From NCBI RefSeq assembly GCF_006874425.1, contig NZ_VIJZ01000003.1, positions 1 through 64,000 on the forward strand: a stretch of DNA of 64,000 bases. Direction: 5' to 3'. This stretch comes from Paenibacillus ottowii. Its GTDB lineage: Bacteria > Bacillota > Bacilli > Paenibacillales > Paenibacillaceae. Of the stretch, positions 36,269 through 46,198 are shown piece by piece. Numbering within the stretch: the stretch's first letter is position 1; each line of letters starts with the position of its first letter. The notes beneath the pieces were generated by a model. It was not told the origin of the DNA. It ran no database searches and was given only the letters and a program-made list of their open reading frames with translations. The position numbers and the translations under genes were made by a program.

Positions 36269-38182
36269 CTACTTCACAAAATGAAACGAATTCAGCGTCG
36301 AATCTAGTGCATTAGACTGTGCCGCTGTGTTGTTCGCATCGTTTAATGTTGTTGTCACGGTATAGGTTTTACCGTTATGCTCCAGAACGATTTGACGACC
36401 TGTATAACCGATACCTTCCTCCACACGGTGAAATGTAAAGGACACTGCTGGAACTCCAGCAAACGTTACGTCCTTAACTTCCTCCACTTTGAGGTTTTTA
36501 TAGTTCTTGGCTTGTTTATCGTAGAAGTCCTTAAGCTGAGACACCGTTAATTCGAAGGATTGGTCGTTGTCGATTTTGATGGAAAAACTTCCTCCGGTAA
36601 ATTGATACTCTATATCTCCCAATTCAAATTGATCGCTAACCGCGGTCCAATACCGTGGAATATTCACTGTATATTCATATGCTTTAGACGTCTTTTTGAT
36701 CGTTTTCGTTTTGTCCGCCAGGTAGTCATCCTCTTCCAATTGTCCAAAGTTATTCGCTACCGTTTGGAAATCGATTTGAAGTGAGGAGATGATCGCGTTG
36801 AACTGGTCATTTCCCTTGCTTACTTTTTCAGGCACTGCATATTCAGCCAGGTAGCGGTATCCATTTTGCTGAATCAGCACATTGTACTGCTTGACCCATT
36901 CATCCCCAAAATTATAGCGGTACTCCTGCACTAATCCCTGAACGCCTGCAACCTTCAGCGGATACGTCTTTTGTGCCTCATAAGCAGTAGACACAAATGA
37001 ATCGCTCAGCCATTTTTGCAGCTGCTGACCCCAGTTCTCCAATTTTCCATCCGCGGGAGCGGAGGTGACTTTCATGTGGAAGCTCGATCCGTCATTGCTT
37101 TCATATTGCATTCGCTGGTCGTCCATTTTCCAGCCGGCAGGTATTTTGAATGACACACCATAGTCTGGGTTTCCGGCCACACGTGTGCCCCCTACAACAG
37201 TAGACAAGTCTTTAATACTCTTATCCTGTGCGTTAAAAGAGGTTTTAAAGGAGTTCAGCAGTCCTGCATACTGGGCCAGATCTTTATAGTTCGTTGCTTT
37301 AGCATCAGAAAAATATATTACATACAGTCGTCCATTGTCATAGTACTGACGATTTTCCCATAGTACGCCGTCCCCATCCTTCGTAATAACACGAGCATAA
37401 GGAACTTTCGCTTTCGGGAAGGATTTTCGGTCCACCACAGTTTCTCCCGTTTCCTTGGCTGCCTGTACTAATTGTTGCAATAGATCATCCGCATTCAGTG
37501 GAACCGGCTGTGACGCTGTATGCACTTCCATATAGTATGCACTGTTCTCATCCATAAAAGTGGAAATACTCTCGTCTCCACCTCCCTGACCGATGACAAG
37601 TCCTGTTGGATAGTTCATGGACCAGTCGTAGTAACTGTTTCCAATCTGCGTCTTGCCCTCATCATTATCGATATTTGGTGTATCTTCAGCTACTGTGCCC
37701 GCCTCTTCCTGGGCTTTCATCCGAACAATGATTCCTGCGCCATTCTTCTCCATCTTACCGCCCAGTCCTTCTGCTACTTGACGCAATGGCACCATGAGAA
37801 TGCCGGATGACATTTCCGGTGGAGCCGGAAGTGTTACCTTATGACCTCTCACCCAGGCCGTACGGCTACCGATCGTCAGCGATACGACGTTAGTGCCACT
37901 GGTGATCTTGACCACATTATCTTCAGCCAGGCGGATTTTGCTGTTAAATGCCTTTTTAAACACACCAGCCGGCACCATCAGTGCACCACTTTTGGAATAG
38001 GGCTTCGTAATATTCGCATTTTGACCGTTTACAATGGCTGTATTGCTACCGCTTTGCAGACGCAATTCCAATAGATTTTTATCTTGATCTGCTGCAACTG
38101 CTGGCAAGGCGGTAAGCAGAAGGGACAATGCGACAGCGCCGACCCCCAGCTTACGCATCATTTTTCTTTGAATATGCTTCAC
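36269..38182 (-). CDS. Secreted stalk-domain protein (copper amine oxidase N-terminal type)
   Basis: A 637-aa exported protein with a signal peptide ending near AVAA (residue 31). Residues about 35-160 form the copper-amine-oxidase N-like stalk domain (PF07833 type: NGQNANITKPYSKSGALMVPAGVFKKAF, then GHKVTLPAPPEMSSGILMVPLRQVAEGLGGK). This domain binds surfaces and is common in Paenibacillus; it does not imply oxidase activity. The rest contains two or three repeats of a PsbP/DUF1795-like fold (VGGTRVAGNPDYGVSFKIPAGWKM). Start is GTG at 38182 after GGGAGA. It lies 49 bp after the HtrA-like gene, probably in one operon. Function unknown; a wall-associated role is likely. Confidence 0.7.
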   Translation of the reverse strand: MKHIQRKMMRKLGVGAVALSLLLTALPAVAADQDKNLLELRLQSGSNTAIVNGQNANITKPYSKSGALMVPAGVFKKAFNSKIRLAEDNVVKITSGTNVVSLTIGSRTAWVRGHKVTLPAPPEMSSGILMVPLRQVAEGLGGKMEKNGAGIIVRMKAQEEAGTVAEDTPNIDNDEGKTQIGNSYYDWSMNYPTGLVIGQGGGDESISTFMDENSAYYMEVHTASQPVPLNADDLLQQLVQAAKETGETVVDRKSFPKAKVPYARVITKDGDGVLWENRQYYDNGRLYVIYFSDAKATNYKDLAQYAGLLNSFKTSFNAQDKSIKDLSTVVGGTRVAGNPDYGVSFKIPAGWKMDDQRMQYESNDGSSFHMKVTSAPADGKLENWGQQLQKWLSDSFVSTAYEAQKTYPLKVAGVQGLVQEYRYNFGDEWVKQYNVLIQQNGYRYLAEYAVPEKVSKGNDQFNAIISSLQIDFQTVANNFGQLEEDDYLADKTKTIKKTSKAYEYTVNIPRYWTAVSDQFELGDIEYQFTGGSFSIKIDNDQSFELTVSQLKDFYDKQAKNYKNLKVEEVKDVTFAGVPAVSFTFHRVEEGIGYTGRQIVLEHNGKTYTVTTTLNDANNTAAQSNALDSTLNSFHFVK

Positions 38183-38231
38183 GGTAAATCTCCCTTTAGC
38201 TTTATTTTATAGATTCATGAGCCGTTATCGT

Positions 38232-39464
38232 TCACTTTCCAGTAGCTGGCTCTGAAGCTTCCTTCGAAGGTGCCATACTGTCATCTACAGCTGCCCCAGA
38301 TTCATTCGAATCTTCATGATCTTCTCCAGACTGAATGGAATCATAAATTTCACCACTATCCTGTGTCAGCACCAGTTTGCGCTTTACAATATCACCGTCC
38401 GATTGCATAAGTACACTTATCGTTTGGCCTGGTTGATAGTTTTTAAGCAGCTCATTGACATCGATGGCGGAGGCTACACGCTTGCCATTAATACTATATA
38501 GCTCATCGCCTTCCTTGATTTTGGCCTGTACGGCATTGGCTGAAGTAACTTTCGTGACTTTCAAAGGATCCTCTGTAGGTAGCCCAACGATAGCTGACCA
38601 GCTCTCTTCAAGCCCTAGGCCAAGACTAGCACGCCGGACCTCACCATATTTGAAAAATTGATTGATAACATATTTCACTGTATCCGCCGGAATAGAAAAG
38701 CCCATATTTTCAATCCCGACCGCCGAGAATTTCATTGTATTAATCCCGATGACCTCACCTTTGAGATTGACCAATGGACCACCGCTGTTACCAGGATTGA
38801 TCGCGGTATCACTTTGGATCAAACGATAAGCAGCGTTGACACCACGGTTCAGCCCGCTAACAACACCTGAGGTTGCCGAGTTCCGAAGTGAGAAAGAGAT
38901 CGGCGTACCGATAGCCACTACCTGCTCGCCTACCTGTAAACTGTTCGTAGAAGCTGCAAAGGTAGCGGGCTTAAGGCCGCTTGCCTTAATTTTAATCAAC
39001 GCCAAGTCGCTGATCGGATCGCTATAGCTGTCGATGATCCCGTAAGATTTTCCGTCCGAGGTTACAACTACGGCATCACCTAATCCATCGATTACATGCG
39101 CATTCGTAACTATCCATCCATCTGCCCGAATGATGACACCCGTGCCGTGAGCCAAGTTGTATCGGTCCCCCCCTGCTACGGTCTCTCCCTCAGCTGAACG
39201 GCCAATAATGCCAACTACAGAAGGAGATACATTTTTAACAACCTGCGGCACACGATCGGCCGATAACGTATATGTACCATTTGCGCTGTTATACGCGCCG
39301 CTGGTTCCTAATGCTTTATTCATATCACTTACGTTAACATAGACCCCGCCATTAATGACCTTGGCCTTTAATGCAGTTCCACTGCTGGCTGCACCCGCTG
39401 TTCCAGAAATACATAGAGCGCTGCCCAAAGCTAGTACAGCCGCCCTTTTCCCCATCTTACGCAT
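38232..39464 (-). CDS. Secreted HtrA/DegP-like serine protease with PDZ domain
   Basis: A 410-aa exported protein with a signal peptide (MRKMGKRAAVLALGSALCIS, then GTAGA). Next is a short remnant of a stalk domain, then a trypsin-like domain with the triad His in TNAHVIDG, Asp in DLALIKI and Ser in GNSGGPL, and a C-terminal PDZ domain (IKEGDELYSINGKRVASAIDVNELL). The tail is acidic. It probably degrades or refolds misfolded proteins outside the membrane. Unlike HtrA of B. subtilis it seems secreted, not membrane-anchored. Start at 39464 is chosen because GGTGAG precedes it; upstream in-frame codons lack a signal-like sequence. It heads an operon with the stalk protein. Confidence 0.88.
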   Translation of the reverse strand: MRKMGKRAAVLALGSALCISGTAGAASSGTALKAKVINGGVYVNVSDMNKALGTSGAYNSANGTYTLSADRVPQVVKNVSPSVVGIIGRSAEGETVAGGDRYNLAHGTGVIIRADGWIVTNAHVIDGLGDAVVVTSDGKSYGIIDSYSDPISDLALIKIKASGLKPATFAASTNSLQVGEQVVAIGTPISFSLRNSATSGVVSGLNRGVNAAYRLIQSDTAINPGNSGGPLVNLKGEVIGINTMKFSAVGIENMGFSIPADTVKYVINQFFKYGEVRRASLGLGLEESWSAIVGLPTEDPLKVTKVTSANAVQAKIKEGDELYSINGKRVASAIDVNELLKNYQPGQTISVLMQSDGDIVKRKLVLTQDSGEIYDSIQSGEDHEDSNESGAAVDDSMAPSKEASEPATGK

Positions 39465-39817
39465 ATACTCACCATTTCCTCTCCAACATGACCCTGTTCT
39501 ATCAGTTAGTCCAAATCTACCATAGAGGGAGCACGCATACAATCGCTTTAAGCCCTATCTTTTTCTAAAAAAGGACCGTTTGCTGCATCCCTATCCTCTC
39601 ATACTATTTATATTATAAATTTTCCAAATCCTTATATCAAAAAAATAAGCAAAAACAATAAAAAATCGTTATACCTTTTGGGTCATTCCTTCGTTTACGG
39701 GCGTAACCAACTATGATACCATCACATTATATCTTAGTTATATTGTCGGAAATAAAATCGTGAGTCCTACATCCAAATCTCAAGTATAAATAAGCACCTG
39801 AAGGAGGTTAAAAAAGG
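39465..39817. other. Divergent intergenic region
   Basis: These 353 bases separate the HtrA-like gene (minus) and the reductase gene (plus) and must hold both promoters. They are A/T-rich. I see no clear paired -35/-10, riboswitch or terminator. A good ribosome site (GAAGGAGG) lies before the reductase start. Confidence 0.4.
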
Positions 39818-41443
39818 ATGGCCTATGAACCAATCTGGAATGCTCATCCCGATAAGCTTAACAAGTTTGAGCTAGTCAAGCTGGAAAAGGACGGTCTCGA
39901 CGTTATACGCACCATCATTGAAAGCTATGCACACAAAGGCTATGACTCGATCACTGCGGACGATATGGACCGATTCAAATGGGCCGGGGTTTACCAGCAA
40001 AAGCCTAAGGATGGCCATTTCATGATGCGTGTCCGCATCAACACAGGGATTATGACTTCAGCACAGGCACGTGCCTTAGCGGACATCTCCGCACTGTACG
40101 GGCGCGGCCTGGTGGATGTCACCACCCGTCAGGCTATTCAATTTCACTGGCTGACCGTTGAAAGCTTGCCAGATATTTTCGAACGACTGGAAAAAGTCGA
40201 TTTGTATTCCTTTGAAGCCTGTGGAGACTGCCCGCGTACCATTGTCGGCAATCCGCTGGCTGGCATTGATCCTAATGAACTGATAGACACTCAGGAGATT
40301 GTAGATGAAGTAAACCGCTTCTTCTTGTTGAATCGCGATTTTTCCAATCTTCCACGCAAATACAAAATGTCCATCTCCAGTAATACGTACAACAATGCAC
40401 AAGCTGAAATTAACGACTTGTCCTTCATACCGGCGACCAAGATCCTTGACGGAAAAGAAGTCGTTGGCTTCCATGTGATGGTTGGCGGTGGATTATCCGC
40501 CAAGCCGCATTTGGCACATCCACTGGACTTGTTTGTCCGTCCTGAGGAAGTACTGAAGGTTGCTATTGCTGTTACCACCATCTTCCGGGATTACGGCTAT
40601 CGGGAAAAACGACACCATGCCCGTCTGAAATTTCTCGTGGCCGATTGGGGGCCAGACAAATTTCTGGCCAAACTCACCGAGTACACCGGCGAAATGCCGG
40701 GACGAGGGGAAGATAAAACCATCGGCTGGCAAGCCGCCTATTTTGATGGTGTGCATCCTCAAGCCCAAGAAGGTCTGAACTATGTCGGTCTGAATGTGCC
40801 TGTCGGTCGCCTCAGTGCTGACGAGTTGCATGAACTAGCCGACCTGGCTGACCGCTACGGCGATGGACAGATTCGTACCACGATGTCGCAAAATATTTTG
40901 CTGAGCGGTGTGCCTGATGACCAAGTGGATGAGCTACTAGAGGCTCCAGTCCTGCAACGCCTGACACCACGACCCAAGCATTTTATGAGCCGTACCGTAT
41001 CGTGCACAGGCAATGAGTTTTGCAATCTGGCGATTGTGGAAACGAAAAAGCGCGCGGTTGACGTTGCCGAGTATTTAGATGAGCACGTGCAATTGGATGA
41101 AAAGATACGCATCCATTTTATCGGCTGCCCGAATTCCTGCGGTCAAAAGCATATTGCAGACATTGGACTGCAAGGCTCGCTCCTTAAGACACCAGAAGGC
41201 ATGGTTGACGCGTTCGATATCGCTGTCGGCGGGGCGCTTGGTGCGGGTGCCCAGTTCAACAAGGCACTCAAAGGCCGCGTACGCGGTGATCAGGTTGGTC
41301 CGGTGTTGGCAGAGCTCATTCTGTTCTACAAAGAAAACAGGCTTGCTGGCGAAAGCTTTTATGCGTATGTCCAGCGTGTAGGCATTCCGTCTTTCCAGGA
41401 AAAGCTGTCTGCTATTCTGCAGTCCAGTCACGTTGCATCCTAA
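39818..41443 (+). CDS. Ferredoxin-type nitrite/sulfite reductase
   Basis: Six-electron reduction of nitrite to ammonia or sulfite to sulfide with siroheme and a 4Fe-4S cluster. At 541 aa it has the usual two-repeat architecture: ferrodoxin-like half-domains (FMMRVRINTGIMTSAQARALADI, then VGRLSADELHELADLADRYGDGQIRTTMSQNILL) and the cluster ligands CTGNEFC near residue 395 and GCPNSCGQ near 436. The plant/cyanobacterial NirA-like form predicts ferredoxin as donor. Which substrate is used cannot be settled from the sequence; no nitrate or sulfate assimilation gene is adjacent. It is monocistronic, ended by a terminator at 41457-41496. Confidence 0.88.
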   Translation: MAYEPIWNAHPDKLNKFELVKLEKDGLDVIRTIIESYAHKGYDSITADDMDRFKWAGVYQQKPKDGHFMMRVRINTGIMTSAQARALADISALYGRGLVDVTTRQAIQFHWLTVESLPDIFERLEKVDLYSFEACGDCPRTIVGNPLAGIDPNELIDTQEIVDEVNRFFLLNRDFSNLPRKYKMSISSNTYNNAQAEINDLSFIPATKILDGKEVVGFHVMVGGGLSAKPHLAHPLDLFVRPEEVLKVAIAVTTIFRDYGYREKRHHARLKFLVADWGPDKFLAKLTEYTGEMPGRGEDKTIGWQAAYFDGVHPQAQEGLNYVGLNVPVGRLSADELHELADLADRYGDGQIRTTMSQNILLSGVPDDQVDELLEAPVLQRLTPRPKHFMSRTVSCTGNEFCNLAIVETKKRAVDVAEYLDEHVQLDEKIRIHFIGCPNSCGQKHIADIGLQGSLLKTPEGMVDAFDIAVGGALGAGAQFNKALKGRVRGDQVGPVLAELILFYKENRLAGESFYAYVQRVGIPSFQEKLSAILQSSHVAS

Positions 41444-41456
41444 GGTAACACCCGTT

Positions 41457-41496
41457 AACAGCCTGCTTGTATCTCATATACAAGCAGGCTGTTTCT
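41457..41496 (+). terminator. Terminator of the nitrite/sulfite reductase gene
   Basis: AACAGCCTGCTTGTAT and its complement form a 16-bp stem with a 5-nt loop, followed by TTTCTT. Confidence 0.9.
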
Positions 41497-41534
41497 TATG
41501 CATATACCATCCCATACCTGCTTCTTAAATTGCA

Positions 41535-41564
41535 TAAAAAAAGATACCGGATTACTCCGGTATC
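41535..41564 (-). terminator. Terminator overlapping a stop codon
   Basis: GATACCGGA-GTAA-TCCGGTATC followed by a run of T on the minus strand. The loop contains the TAA stop of the secreted protein gene, so the last codons form the left arm of the stem. Confidence 0.88.
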
Positions 41565-42763
41565 AATATTTTCCCAAAATCGAGTACTGTTGGCTTCTGA
41601 ACGCCTGTTGTAGATGTCACCACCGCATAGCCTGAGGGTATCTTGTATATCAATCCCGTATCGTATCGGATGGCGAAGGAGTTATCTTCCTTATAATGAG
41701 TCTTCGTTTCCCATACCTTCGTACCGTTTCCTTTTAAGCCTGTGATGGTGATGCCATGCATCTTCGACGTTTTACCCAGTGGATCGTATTGGTCAATGAA
41801 CTGGACATACAACTGCTCTTCAGGCAGATACACCCGGTCAGCCGCATAGTCCTCTGTGTTACTAAACAATTGGAGACCATTACTTAACACCTGGGTACGC
41901 TTGCTGTTTCCTTTAAGCCCTGTTACAGCGATATGACCGCCGGGCAACTCGCGTACTGCAGCAATTTCTTTACCTGCTCCTAAGTCCAGATGGACATCCC
42001 GGATATTGCGACCATACACATCGGCTTGTACCCCCACAGGGCCATCTGAGCTGTTCAAAAGCGCATAATATCCATTGTGACTGCCAACCAGCCAACCCGA
42101 GGTCACTCCGGTTGTCGTTCGATTCCATAAAAGATCGCCAGTTTCAGTGTATTTGAGTACAGTGAAGGACTGCTCTGAAAGGTTCAGATAGGAGACTAGA
42201 AAACTGCCATCCTCCAGGGTCTCCAAACCTACCTGAGCATCCTGTCCATGAGATATCAAACCATCAGTTGGTAATATTTTGGACCATAAGGGGTTTCCAT
42301 CCGAGTCTAATCGTGAAGCGTGTACATCTCGCATTCCGTTCGGTTCGGTATAATCAAGCAGAAAAAGCAAGCCACCATCTGACGTCTCCTGTTGGACTCC
42401 CCTGCTACTTGTTCCTGGCTGTACGCTCAGGTCTTGCTGGTGTTTCCACACAGTCTCCAGAGAACTGTCCAGCTTGCCATAGGTGACGTGTACTACACTT
42501 GCTGCTGTATCGTCTTCGACGTTCAGCATTAAGAACCCACCCTTTGCTGTAGGCTGAATGTAATTGTGAGCGCTCTCTGAATCCTTAATGCTGCCAATTG
42601 CTGCACTGGTTTCAATCTCGGCTTGTATGGGCGCATACGCCTCGGACACCTCGGATGCATAGGATGGTGCTGCATTATACCCCAACAAACATGCCGCTAA
42701 AGTGACTCCTGCTGCCCATGAGTATACACGTGTACGTAGAACTTTACTTTGCTTCATCTTCAA
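41552..42763 (-). CDS. Secreted protein of unknown function, probably beta-propeller
   Basis: A 403-aa protein with a signal peptide (hydrophobic run followed by APSYASE near residue 37). The rest is beta-rich with repeated blade-like phrases: GGFLMLNVEDD, GGLLFLLDYTE, GSFLVSYLNLSE, GGHIAVTGLKG, SGYAVVTSTTG, often followed by a W-containing strand. That suggests a PQQ- or YVTN-like beta-propeller, but no family is recognised with certainty. Start is TTG (or the ATG two codons on) after GGGAGC. It is monocistronic and its terminator overlaps its stop codon. Confidence 0.65.
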   Translation of the reverse strand: MKMKQSKVLRTRVYSWAAGVTLAACLLGYNAAPSYASEVSEAYAPIQAEIETSAAIGSIKDSESAHNYIQPTAKGGFLMLNVEDDTAASVVHVTYGKLDSSLETVWKHQQDLSVQPGTSSRGVQQETSDGGLLFLLDYTEPNGMRDVHASRLDSDGNPLWSKILPTDGLISHGQDAQVGLETLEDGSFLVSYLNLSEQSFTVLKYTETGDLLWNRTTTGVTSGWLVGSHNGYYALLNSSDGPVGVQADVYGRNIRDVHLDLGAGKEIAAVRELPGGHIAVTGLKGNSKRTQVLSNGLQLFSNTEDYAADRVYLPEEQLYVQFIDQYDPLGKTSKMHGITITGLKGNGTKVWETKTHYKEDNSFAIRYDTGLIYKIPSGYAVVTSTTGVQKPTVLDFGKILIPE

Positions 42764-43064
42764 ACGTTCCAGCTCCCTTCATGACTTCCTCAGAGATGTG
42801 GTATAAACCTTAGATGTGATCTGACTATAAACGGTTCGTTTCAACTAGTAATGGTTGTCACGTGGGCACGGAACTTCGTATGATGCTAGATAATCATAAG
42901 TTATATATTAACCTCTTCAAGCCCGAGCCTAAACATCCAAAACTCTAAAATGTAGAGATTACTCAGAGACTTTTTGGCGATGATATACCTATAGATTTAT
43001 TATTCCAGCGCTTGGTAAACTATGTGTCACATGCTTTAACGCAGGAATTTAATAAAAGTTTTCT
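42764..43064. other. Intergenic region, no gene seen
   Basis: About 300 A/T-rich bases upstream of the secreted protein gene and downstream of uvrA. They should contain the secreted gene's promoter. No small gene with a ribosome site, RNA or repeat was found. Confidence 0.4.
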
Positions 43065-43144
43065 TTTTTTACAAAAAAAATAAACCCTGCCAACGGGAAG
43101 GCACAAATACGCTTATCGTATTTTGCCTCCTGTCTGTGCAGGGC
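43065..43144 (-). terminator. Terminator of uvrA
   Basis: The minus strand can form a long interrupted hairpin: outer CCCTGC/GCAGGG, inner GGAGGCAAAATACG/CGTATTTGTGCCTTCC around a 4-nt loop, followed by TTTATTTTTTTT. It lies 26 nt after the uvrA stop. Confidence 0.8.
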
Positions 43145-43169
43145 ATCAACATGTACGTTAAAACTGTAT

Positions 43170-46031
43170 CTATAGATCGACGGTCTGAAGCGCTTGGCTG
43201 CGCTGTGTATCCCGTTCAAGGATCGGCTTTAAGTATCGGCCTGTATAGGATTCCTCGACTTTTACGAGTTGTTCTGGTGTCCCGGTAGCCAGGATCGTTC
43301 CACCGCCGCTTCCGCCTTCAGGCCCCAGATCAATCAGGAAATCGGCTGTTTTAATTACATCTAGATTATGCTCAATAACCAGTACGGTCTCGCCTGAATC
43401 AACCAAACGATGCAGCACGGTCAACAATCGGTCAATATCGTGAACATGCAGACCAGTTGTCGGTTCATCCAAAATATAAATGGTTTTGCCTGTGCTGCGA
43501 CGATACAGTTCGGAAGCCAGCTTCACACGCTGTGCTTCACCACCGGACAAGGTAGTCGCTGGTTGACCCAGCTTGATATACCCCAAACCCACATCCATCA
43601 ATGTCTGAATCTTGCGATGAATCTTCGGAATGTTTTCAAAGAATGCTGTCGCATCCTCTACCGTCATTTCGAGCACATCAGCAATACTCTTCCCTTTATA
43701 CTTAACCTCAAGGGTCTCCCGATTATAACGTTTTCCTTTGCACACTTCACAGGGTACATACACATCTGGCAAAAAGTGCATCTCAATCTTGATGATGCCG
43801 TCGCCTCTGCAAGATTCACATCGGCCTCCCTTAACGTTAAAACTAAACCGGCCTTTCTTATAGCCTCGAACTTTAGCCTCGTTTGTCTGAGAGAATAAGT
43901 CACGGATATCGTCAAACACTCCGGTATATGTTGCAGGATTGGAACGCGGTGTACGGCCAATCGGCGATTGATCAATCTCAACAACCTTTTCGATATGCTC
44001 TAACCCACGTATTTCTTTATGTTGCCCTGGGCGTACTCTCGCACGGTTCAGATCACGCGCCAACGTTTTGTATAAAATTTCGTTGACCAGCGTCGATTTT
44101 CCAGACCCGGATACGCCAGTGACAGCCGTGAACACGCCCAATGGAATTTTGACATTCACATTTTTGAGATTGTTCTCCTTGGCTCCGCGGACCTCCAGCC
44201 ACTTATCCGCAGGCTTGCGCCGCTCGGTATTGACCGGAATAAACTTGCGGCCGCTCAAATATTGCCCAGTCAGGGAGTTCGGATCTTCCATAACTTCCTG
44301 CGGTGTCCCCTGCGACATGATCATCCCGCCGTGAATCCCGGCTCCTGGCCCAATATCAATGATATAGTCCGCCGCCATCATCGTATCTTCGTCATGCTCC
44401 ACCACGATCAACGTATTGCCTAGATTCCGCATATGTTCCAATGCACTAATCAGACGGTCATTATCACGCTGATGCAGCCCAATACTTGGCTCGTCCAAAA
44501 TATAAAGCACACCCATCAGGCTGGACCCGATCTGTGTCGCCAGTCGAATACGCTGTGCCTCCCCACCGGACAACGTACCTGCTGCACGGCTTAAAGTCAG
44601 GTATTCCAGACCAACGTTCACAAGAAATCCGAGTCGACTGTTAATTTCCTTTAAAATGAGATTGGCAATCGACTGCTCTTTCTCACTCAGCTCCAGTGTG
44701 TGGAAAAAGTGAGACGCCTCCCCGACAGACAAAGCGGTCACATAAGCGATATTGCGCTCTTGAATGGTTACCGACAAGCTTTCTTTTTTCAGTCGGTGTC
44801 CCTTACAAGTGTTACATGGCTTTGCACTCATAAAGCCTTCAATAAACTCTCGTATTCCCTCAGAAGCGGTATCCCGGTAACGACGCTCCAGATTCGGGAT
44901 GATGCCCTCAAAGGTCACATAGGCTTCCTTACGTTGACCAAAATCATTTTCATAGCGGAAACGGATTTTCTGGTCACCTGTTCCATGTAAGATAAGATTC
45001 ATTTGCTCTGAAGTTAATTGGCTTACAGGAATGTCCTGCGGAATACCGTAGTGTTCGCATACCGACTGTAAAAACTGAGGATAATAAGTGGAAGTTCCTC
45101 CACTCCATGCCTGGAACGCCCCATCTTCCACACTTTTTTCTGGATCGGGTATGAGCAGATCAGGGTCAACGACCATTTTAACGCCTAACCCATCACAATC
45201 CGGACAAGCGCCGAACGGACTATTAAAAGAAAACATTCGTGGAGACAGCTCATCTATGCTAAAACCGCAAATCGGACATGCAAAGTTGGAGCTAAATCGC
45301 AACTCCTCTTGCCCTATAATGTCTACAAGCAACTGTCCGCCTGAAAGATTCAGTGCCGTCTCAATCGAGTCGGACAGACGCGCACGCACATCCTCCTTGA
45401 CTACGATCCGGTCTACAACCACTTCAATCGAGTGCTTCTTGTTCTTCTCCAGCTCAATCTTCTCAGACAATTCACGCAGTTCGCCATTCACCCGTACCCG
45501 CACAAAGCCCTGCTTGGCTATATCAGTGAACAGTGTCTTATGCTCACCTTTGCGACCAGATACCAATGGAGCCAGGATTTGCAGCCGTGTCTTTTCAGGA
45601 TACTGCAAAATGCGGTCTACCATCTGTTCGACGGTCTGTGAAGTGATTTCAATGCCATGTTCAGGACAATGAGGATGACCTACGCGGGCAAATAACAGCC
45701 GCAGGTAGTCATAGATTTCGGTAACTGTTCCGACCGTAGAACGTGGATTTCGACTTGTCGTTTTTTGATCAATAGAAATCGCAGGAGACAGACCGTCAAT
45801 CGAATCAACGTCCGGTTTCTCCATTTGTCCGAGGAATTGACGGGCATATGCAGATAAAGATTCCACGTACCGCCGCTGTCCTTCCGCATAGATCGTATCG
45901 AAAGCCAGTGATGATTTACCTGAGCCGCTAAGCCCTGTCAGGACGACAAACTTGTCCCGTGGGATCGTCACGTCAATATTTTTGAGATTATGCGCCCGTG
46001 CGCCTTTGATGATGATGCTTTCATTCGCCAA
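43170..46031 (-). CDS. uvrA: Excinuclease ABC subunit A, UvrA
   Basis: Damage-sensing ATPase of nucleotide excision repair, loading UvrB onto DNA. It has two ABC ATPase modules: Walker [10 protein letters not shown] near residue 30 and GVSGSGKST in the second half; signatures LSGGEAQRI and LSGGEAQRV; zinc fingers CPICGF...CPDC and CESC...CEVC. The likely start is TTG at 46031, 8 nt after AAGGAG, giving [16 protein letters not shown] as in relatives (953 aa); the ATG at 46040 directly abuts the ribosome site. It follows uvrB by 167 bp on the same strand. Confidence 0.97.
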   Translation of the reverse strand: MANESIIIKGARAHNLKNIDVTIPRDKFVVLTGLSGSGKSSLAFDTIYAEGQRRYVESLSAYARQFLGQMEKPDVDSIDGLSPAISIDQKTTSRNPRSTVGTVTEIYDYLRLLFARVGHPHCPEHGIEITSQTVEQMVDRILQYPEKTRLQILAPLVSGRKGEHKTLFTDIAKQGFVRVRVNGELRELSEKIELEKNKKHSIEVVVDRIVVKEDVRARLSDSIETALNLSGGQLLVDIIGQEELRFSSNFACPICGFSIDELSPRMFSFNSPFGACPDCDGLGVKMVVDPDLLIPDPEKSVEDGAFQAWSGGTSTYYPQFLQSVCEHYGIPQDIPVSQLTSEQMNLILHGTGDQKIRFRYENDFGQRKEAYVTFEGIIPNLERRYRDTASEGIREFIEGFMSAKPCNTCKGHRLKKESLSVTIQERNIAYVTALSVGEASHFFHTLELSEKEQSIANLILKEINSRLGFLVNVGLEYLTLSRAAGTLSGGEAQRIRLATQIGSSLMGVLYILDEPSIGLHQRDNDRLISALEHMRNLGNTLIVVEHDEDTMMAADYIIDIGPGAGIHGGMIMSQGTPQEVMEDPNSLTGQYLSGRKFIPVNTERRKPADKWLEVRGAKENNLKNVNVKIPLGVFTAVTGVSGSGKSTLVNEILYKTLARDLNRARVRPGQHKEIRGLEHIEKVVEIDQSPIGRTPRSNPATYTGVFDDIRDLFSQTNEAKVRGYKKGRFSFNVKGGRCESCRGDGIIKIEMHFLPDVYVPCEVCKGKRYNRETLEVKYKGKSIADVLEMTVEDATAFFENIPKIHRKIQTLMDVGLGYIKLGQPATTLSGGEAQRVKLASELYRRSTGKTIYILDEPTTGLHVHDIDRLLTVLHRLVDSGETVLVIEHNLDVIKTADFLIDLGPEGGSGGGTILATGTPEQLVKVEESYTGRYLKPILERDTQRSQALQTVDL

Positions 46032-46198
46032 ATGTTTCATCTCCTTAGCCGTAGTTCACGTCATCCTATACCGCATGGGATTATTCGATGGAAGTGATAT
46101 ATCGCAAAGAGAACGACCACATCGGCCGTCCTCACTATCTTTAAAGCAATCAAACATTCTATGATCAATATGTTGTGCTTCTATCCTATTCTCGATGT

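Noticed and set aside
45088..45672. 194-codon open frame opposite uvrA
   Set aside because: Antisense shadow of UvrA's zinc-finger region; low-complexity Ser/Thr-rich translation.
46102..46127. Hairpin between uvrB and uvrA as a terminator
   Set aside because: The stem relies on G-U pairs and has no T run; the two genes are normally co-transcribed.
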